Shown: in pieces, positions 58,501 through 64,000 of the stretch
How positions within the stretch are numbered: position 1 is the stretch's first letter
Layout: every line of letters begins with the position of its first letter
The notes under the pieces: model-generated
What the model was told of the DNA's origin: nothing
What the model saw: only the letters and a program-made list of their open reading frames with translations
Database searches by the model: none
Position numbers and translations under genes: made by a program
DNA from: Romanomermis culicivorax
Lineage: Eukaryota; Nematoda; Enoplea; Mermithida; Mermithidae
Assembly: GCA_963922205.1 (NCBI GenBank)
Contig: CAWUHX010000233.1
Location: forward strand, 248,001 to 312,000
Reading direction: 5' to 3'
DNA length: 64,000 nt

Positions 58501-59395
58501 AGCAATAGGGCATGGGTTTCTTCCCCTCAACCTGACTGTCCACTTTTCATTTAATGTGACTTATGGCTCCAATTTCGCCTGATGTGACAGTAACAATGAA
58601 TCAGAAGGTACAAAAAATGGGGAATGACGAGAAGAAGTAAAGAACAGAATATGGGAGTGGAATTAGCTACTATAACTAACAAAGACTGGACCAAACCAAC
58701 AACTGCTCCTTACTGTTTCCCCAGAGGATATATGCTACTCTTTACAGTAGGCTACAGTGGTCTGTATGATGTGTGGTTTAGGCACTGTGATTAATTATTT
58801 TATGCATCTCTAATTTCATGTATATCACTCATGCATTCACATTCTCATGCTTTTCCAAGATAGAATAGCATGAGATAAGATTGACGGAGTGAAAATGCAA
58901 CTGACTTTTCTCAAGATGAAAATCATTTCATAATTGTCCCTGAGCTTTATATGCTGGACTTGTTCACACTTATATTGTGAAAGAAGCAATGCAATATTTT
59001 TTGTTTAGTGTTAGTAAATAGAAAACCAAGTTTTTCGTAGAATAGTTAGAGTAACAAGTTCAACTCTTAGGAGGGAAAGTTAGTGCATTCCGAGTTTCAG
59101 CATCCAAAAACCCTGAATGATAAAGGAAAGTACCGAGGAATTGTGACATAGCCTTTTCTACAAGCCAATCGTTCTCTTGTGTTTTTTTATTGCACAATTA
59201 CTGTAAGACACTCTGAGTGTTCCAATTAGACGATTTCAGTGTTCTGCAGCGACCCAATCTTCATTGCATAATTATTTTGGAAATCATAAGGACAGGACGA
59301 ATATAACAATCGACTGTATTTTACTCAATTTTCAAACTATGATAATAATTTCTGCACTATTAGAATTGATATAAAAAACTGATATAAGCTGATAA
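55590..59395. other. No gene recognised; low-copy repeats, possible decayed LTR element
   Basis: Balanced base composition, without GTGTAAAG words. Internally repeated segments suggest old duplications: AGACGTTCATAT...AATGCTGARTGTATTCGAA occurs at about 55752-55805 and 57613-57668; TCCATTGCCCACA at 55897 and 57980; CCTATAG...TAGACAGTACT at 55991 and 58409. Minus-strand ORFs of 134 and 130 aa (56025-56429, 56473-56865) have no family features I can name. Confidence 0.45.
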
Positions 59396-61298
59396 TGTTG
59401 TAGTGTGTTTCCGTTGAAAGTGGGTCAAGTCCTGGTTGTCGGCTCTGTTATGTGTAATTCTTTAATTCTTTCTTTGTCGTAATATTTTTCTGACTTCCGA
59501 GTGCAAGTTCTTTTTGGTTGGGATGACCCCCTGGATTTTTTCTTCTTTCCCTACATTATTTTTTATTTTTATCCTTCCCTACTTGCCACATAAATCATCT
59601 GCTGATCCCGACAACAACGACATTGATGCCCACTATGGACGATTTTCTCTCCTTTTCCCATGCATATTTTCGTTCTTTTTTCCCCTTTCTTTATATATGC
59701 ATGTTTTTACTTGCCCCGTAACCTTGGGTTCCCACTTGACTCATCCTCGCCACAGCCGCAAACAGGAAGATCAGTGGTCAGCCACCCCCACTTTCACCCA
59801 TGACCTAGCTCATGCAACTTCCGACGTCATGGTTTGCCGCTGCCTAGACTGGTGCCATAGACCTCCTTCTCAATGCCTCTCTCAAGTGGGACGTTTGGAA
59901 ATGGCAAGACTGCCCCAGTCTTGGGGAATTTTGTGCCCGATGTTACTACCCTCCAAGTGAGAATATCATTTTTACAATTTTTCAATCTATTTCCTTCAAA
60001 ATTTTCTTTTCATTCTCAAACCAAAAATCCAGATTTCATTCCATTAGTGAGTGCGAAGTCTGCCCCATAGTCTCTTTCTATGGTGTCGCACCGCTATTCT
60101 AATTTTTTCAATGCACTCTACTTTTGGTATATGACTACAGAGCTGGCGTGAGCTTTCGGCTTCTTTGCTGACTGTTCCCGCCGCCTTTCGCCATTGACAG
60201 TTTGGACTCCGACCATTGATTTGAACCACCACAGTTTATCGGGCACAATTCTTTGTGACCAATCGATCGTTTTTTGAGAAGCTTGGTTGGTTTCCGCCTC
60301 CTTCACTGCTTTATATCCACGTCATTGATTTGATTCACCCTGCATCTCCCACTGCTTGAATGCCACTTAGTAAAGTTGACCGCCACTCGAAACCCAAAAT
60401 TTGACTTGAGGCCCGTACGAAAGAAGAGATCGGCAACATGGAGCCAATCACTGTTTAGTTTTCCCAAAAAAATTTTTTTTCATTTCAAAAACTACCCTCA
60501 TTCTTGGGCAAAATTCACTATCTAAATATAGCCTTTAAATCGCCCCAAAAATTGTTCATCTGTTTACTGTATGGTATACTTGTATTTCCCACCATTTTCT
60601 TGTATATATCTTTCATTTGCTCGTTTGTTTTGTATCAATCATCTTCTCCAACGTCAACCCTCTTTGATGGATGCCCGCCCAATCACAGCATGCAACTACA
60701 ATGTTCAACTTGGCTGGCTCTACCCCTTTCGATTTTCGATTTCCTCACAACGATGTGTAACTTTTCTCACAACGATGTGTAACAACGATGTGGATGTGTA
60801 ACTCCCATGGCACTGCCGCTTGGTTTTCATCCCCAGTCCGATTTCCGGCTACAACTTTCTCATCTGCCCCGGAATGTTCTACCACAAGCTGCCGCAGATA
60901 GTTTGTCCTTTTTGCCTGCCATGTAATATTTTCCCTATCTTCCATCCTCCCCGGGACTGGTCGGACCTTCGCTCTCCGAATCCGGAAGGTAGTGGCCGGC
61001 CTCACCCGCCCCTCCGCATGGACTCATATGCTGGTGCACTCCAGTATATCGGTGCAGATGGTGTGATGACATGGGCCATGGTGTTGCCGAATTTACGGCC
61101 TCACTAATTGCAGACCGCATCCAGAGGTCTCACACTAAACATCGCCAAATCAGCTCAAAACACTACAACGACTCTGTCGGCTCCACTGTGCGCTGCTGAT
61201 TTCATGTTCGGCTTCCCAGGTGATGGCCTGTAGTGGCAGAGTCCCTCCCCTTGTTAGTTTTGTTTGTTCACATGACAATCGCTTAAGGCGATCTACTG

Positions 61299-61312
61299 CA
61301 AAGGGGGAGGGA
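61299..61312 (+). other. Polypurine tract next to the 3' LTR
   Basis: GCAAAGGGGGAGGGA sits immediately before the LTR start TGTTGTAGTG; this is the plus-strand priming site expected of an LTR element. Confidence 0.65.
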
Positions 61313-61907
61313 TGTTGTAGTGTGTTTCCGCTGATTTTTCACGATTTTCCAATAGTCTTGTCGATTTTGTAAAAACGCCTGCAAGCACAACACTTCGATC
61401 ATGCCCGACCTGGCCCAGCATGACAATTACTGTAGAAGATGAATTTTGCGAATTAGTTAGTTTTTACTATTGATTCTTCTTGTGCCTATTGCCCATATAT
61501 TATATTTGCCATTTTCGCCTGTACATTACTCGCCTGGTTTTTATATTGGTAAGACATCATGTTTTTGGAAGGGGCGATTTATAGGTAAGTTTTATAAATA
61601 AATGTTTAGTTAGAAAAGCATTTTATTTGTGTCCAAAAGTGTGTTACCTTGTCTGACTAGTTTTAGTCAGGCATTTCTTGGGCAGGTAGTATTCTTGTAC
61701 TGGACTTCTCGCCCCTGAGTGAGGAGTCATTCCGAGGTTTAGGGCAGGCCCAGGGAAGCACTGGTGTTAAGGTCGATCCCTGGCTTTCTCTCCTGCACAT
61801 CAATTCCCCTTGCCGATTTTACTCTCTTTTCTCCGACCTGACAGATCAAGGAGGCAAGAAATCGGTCAGAGATGCCCAAAGATCAATCTAACTTTACAAA
61901 TACAACA
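61313..61907 (+). repeat. 3' LTR (595 bp)
   Basis: Starts TGTTGTAGTGTG and ends AATACAACA, with the canonical TG...CA ends. It shares its termini but little internal sequence with the solo LTR that follows. Confidence 0.65.
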
Positions 61908-61916
61908 ATAAGCCCC

Positions 61917-62441
61917 TGTTGTAGTGTGTTTCTGCCGATTTATAAGATTTTTCCAAAGTTTGTCATTTGTATGAAGAGGTGGGCAAGTCCAAAGTGGAGC
62001 GAGCTACGCGGACCATCGAGAGGCGTCTCACTGTAGTGCAAATTCAGCACGCCTGCATTGGGTTTGCTTTTTATCATTGGTTATGTTATATGTTTACTAC
62101 TAGTACATCTCCCCATGCGCCTTTTATTCTGTTTTTCACCAGCACAAGGGATTTTTCATGTTCACTCGCCCACCTATTGGTTATATATGTAAGTGTCTAT
62201 TTTTGTGTTAGATAAAAGCAAGGAGGAAACTCTCTCCTCATTCACGTCACATTTAAGAAGTAAGAATTAAGAAACTAGGCTTTCTTAGTTTGTGGGGTAA
62301 GCATTGTTGGGTTTAAGTACCCTAATTAAGTAATCAATCGGGTAAGCGTGGGTGTTGGAAATACATGCATTAAGGACGAATCCTGGACCCACTCCTGCCT
62401 GCCTTCATACAAAGTCCCGACAAACATTCTAAAATACAACA
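61917..62441 (+). repeat. Solo LTR (525 bp) with 5-bp target duplication
   Basis: TGTTGTAGTGTGTTTCTG...AATACAACA, flanked by GCCCC on both sides (61912-61916 and 62442-62446). It has no internal element attached and is a different LTR subfamily from 61313-61907, inserted 9 bp beyond that LTR's end. Confidence 0.8.
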
Positions 62442-62446
62442 GCCCC

Positions 62447-62844
62447 TAAAAAATTAAAAAAACTTGTGCCGCAGTATTTAGTTATTTATTAGCGATGAAG
62501 AAAACTACAACCCAATATGCAAAATGCCTAATATAATTGGAAATTTTTATATCTGTTCAAATACTAACATGGCACACACATTTTTTAGATTTCAGTTTCA
62601 GTCCTTTGCTTTAGAATTTAATTCATTTTCGAAAAAATTTACTGTTTTATGGTTTTGATTGTATGCAAATATGAAGAAATTTTACAGTTTTATAAGACTG
62701 CTAAAAATTTAACACATTTTCCAGAAATTTTATTTTCCTTTTATGCAAATTTGTGTTCAAACTGTAATAGAAAAAAATCACCATTTAAAATTAAACAACA
62801 AGTTTTCAATGAAAAAGTTCAAAAATTTCACAGTTAGAAGCTAT
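62447..62844. other. AT-rich spacer, nothing recognised
   Basis: No gene or repeat supported. The ORF at 62649-62837 lacks coding features. Confidence 0.45.
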
Positions 62845-63313
62845 TTAATTCGGTGGTAGGTCTACTAAGGATGCAGACAAAATATCACGCGAAAAAGGTA
62901 TCATATCCAACATGGCGGAGCAAAAAGCTTGAACACTCAAATTAAACTTCACCTGTTGTGGCTCATTCAGTGGATTGTTGATTGTGAACTCATGTTTGAC
63001 GTCACTTTCATATCCTAAGGCATCACCTAAAAAAGCTTTTAGCATATATGTAGATTTCGAAATCAAAATATGACGCAAATTGACTGGGAATTTTTTTATA
63101 TCCTTATGGTCAAACTTCAGAATGTAACACTCAGCTGGACAGTATTAAACAGTGAAAATTTGTAGTTTAAAGATTGCTGAGTATTGAAAGGCTCACTTAT
63201 GGCCTGCAAGATATTTTGTATGGAGTTGTTGCGCCGCAAGTTGCTCCAATAATACATTCCGGGCTGGTGGTATTGATGACGCAAGTGGCCAGCCTGATGC
63301 AAACGTAGAATCC
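62845..63313 (-). CDS. Two exons of an unrecognised gene
   Basis: Exon 63313-63197 (acceptor ACATTCAG, donor GTGAGC) reads LRLHQAGHLRHQYHQPGMYYW followed by a polar helix. The next, from 63134 (acceptor CTGTCCAG), continues in phase as ECYILKFDHKDIKKFPVN, GYESDVKHEFTINNPLNEPQ and reads on to a stop at 62845, or may end earlier at a GTGAAG donor after PQQ (62953). The QPGMYYW turn and the NNPLNEP phrase suggest extracellular beta-sandwich or ASH-type domains, but I cannot name the family. Upstream exons would lie beyond 63313, perhaps outside the window. Confidence 0.4.
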
Positions 63314-63329
63314 CTGAATGTTTCAATTA

Positions 63330-64000
63330 TAAATAATGTTGTCAGTTTGGTCAGATGACATGTCGCATTAGCCTTCTGTACATGCAGTTAAGAAAAATCA
63401 TTGAAAAACATCATGCTCGTCTACCATCAATTCGGACATATTTGAGTATAGACCACCACATAGGGAGGGGTCTGAGGGGTGTATCACTCCTATCTAGAAC
63501 CCTGAAAATTGATCTCTAGTTACCTGATTTTAGGAAAAATGATGTGTTTAGTAAACACGCTGCTACACTCTCTTAGCAAACTTCTATATTTAGCCCTAGC
63601 TGAAAATCTGAGCTTGGGGACATCTGCTTGAATACTACTCGAAAAAATTTCGACCACTTGACAAGTCATTGAAGAAAAATTTTCGACTGTTCTGTTTGTC
63701 ACTCATTAATGAAAAAAATTTTTTTCACCAATTATAAACTAACAAACAAGTTTATTAGTTTTTCCCATAATGTAGGATCACTGCATTGATTATTTTAAAA
63801 CAGTAAGTGCTTTCTTTATACAACATTTAGGGCCATCAATTATGAACTAATAATAAGTCTATTGCAGCTCCCACATGGTAATTACAATATTATTAGTTGG
63901 ATTATTATGATTATTAAGACTGATTAACTTATTTGTATGGGCATTGGCAAGAAACTAATGTAGAATTTTGGTCACGTGTTACCAATCAAATTTTTTTCTT
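63330..64000. other. No feature recognised
   Basis: AT-rich sequence with short ORFs only (60 aa at 63520-63702). Possibly intron of the minus-strand gene whose exons lie at 62845-63313. Confidence 0.4.

Larger units (their letters stand above)
59396..61907 (+). mobile_element. LTR-retrotransposon remnant
   Basis: Starts TGTTGTAGTGTGTTTCCG at 59396 and ends with a 595-bp 3' LTR. Flanking ATAA occurs at 59392-59395 and 61908-61911, compatible with a 4-bp target duplication. A G-rich purine tract (61299-61312) abuts the 3' LTR. The left end matches the LTR only over its first 18 bp, so the 5' LTR is rearranged or belongs to a relative. Inside, short frames (59514-59960, 148 aa; 60820-61107, 95 aa) show no gag, protease, RT or integrase motif I can recognise; the element is decayed or non-autonomous. 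Confidence 0.55.

Noticed and set aside
59514-59960. 148-aa ORF as a gag or envelope protein of the LTR element
   Set aside because: It has a signal-like hydrophobic start but no zinc knuckle, protease or fusion features; left as undefined interior of a decayed element.

Overview
The window is nuclear DNA from an invertebrate animal. It is AT-rich and intron-rich: genes carry GT-AG introns, many of them packed with tandem repeats, and their products match animal families. No phylum can be named with confidence. I rebuilt six genes exon by exon; every junction keeps the reading frame, and final lengths agree with the families.

Layout. 0-9.7 kb: mostly repeats and AT-rich DNA, a pair of tRNA-like repeats, and two weak orphan coding exons (4.8-5.1 kb, 6.7-7.2 kb). 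9.9-33.0 kb, minus strand, co-directional: FAM193 (32992-19990, 22 exons, 882 aa), SERAC1 (19503-13789, 12 exons, 596 aa), histone H3.3 (12691-9908, 4 exons, 136 aa). One short FAM193 intron is largely filled by a tRNA-Met(CAU) gene. 33.7-39.4 kb, plus strand: protein disulfide isomerase (12 exons, 507 aa), head to head with FAM193. 39.4-46.8 kb: an island of mobile elements, including two MITE families with 8-bp target duplications, a hAT transposase remnant, a decayed LINE, a foldback element and a dispersed repeat with GC hairpins. 46.8-54.8 kb: MARCHF5 (+), ZNF511 (+) and a TMEM145-like gene (-), the last two tail to tail with 31 bp between stop codons. 54.8-64 kb: a different base composition, with a Tc1-like MITE, LTR-retrotransposon remains and one partial unknown gene.

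The genes are housekeeping genes of unrelated pathways: chromatin (H3.3), mitochondria and lipids (SERAC1, MARCHF5), ER folding (PDI), a GOST-family membrane protein (TMEM145-like) and poorly known nuclear or zinc proteins (FAM193, ZNF511). They do not form an operon or pathway. The unusual material is in the introns: exon-derived repeats, a dead duplicate exon, a tRNA sharing an intron, and a pervasive GTGTAAAG word that separates gene territory from transposon territory.
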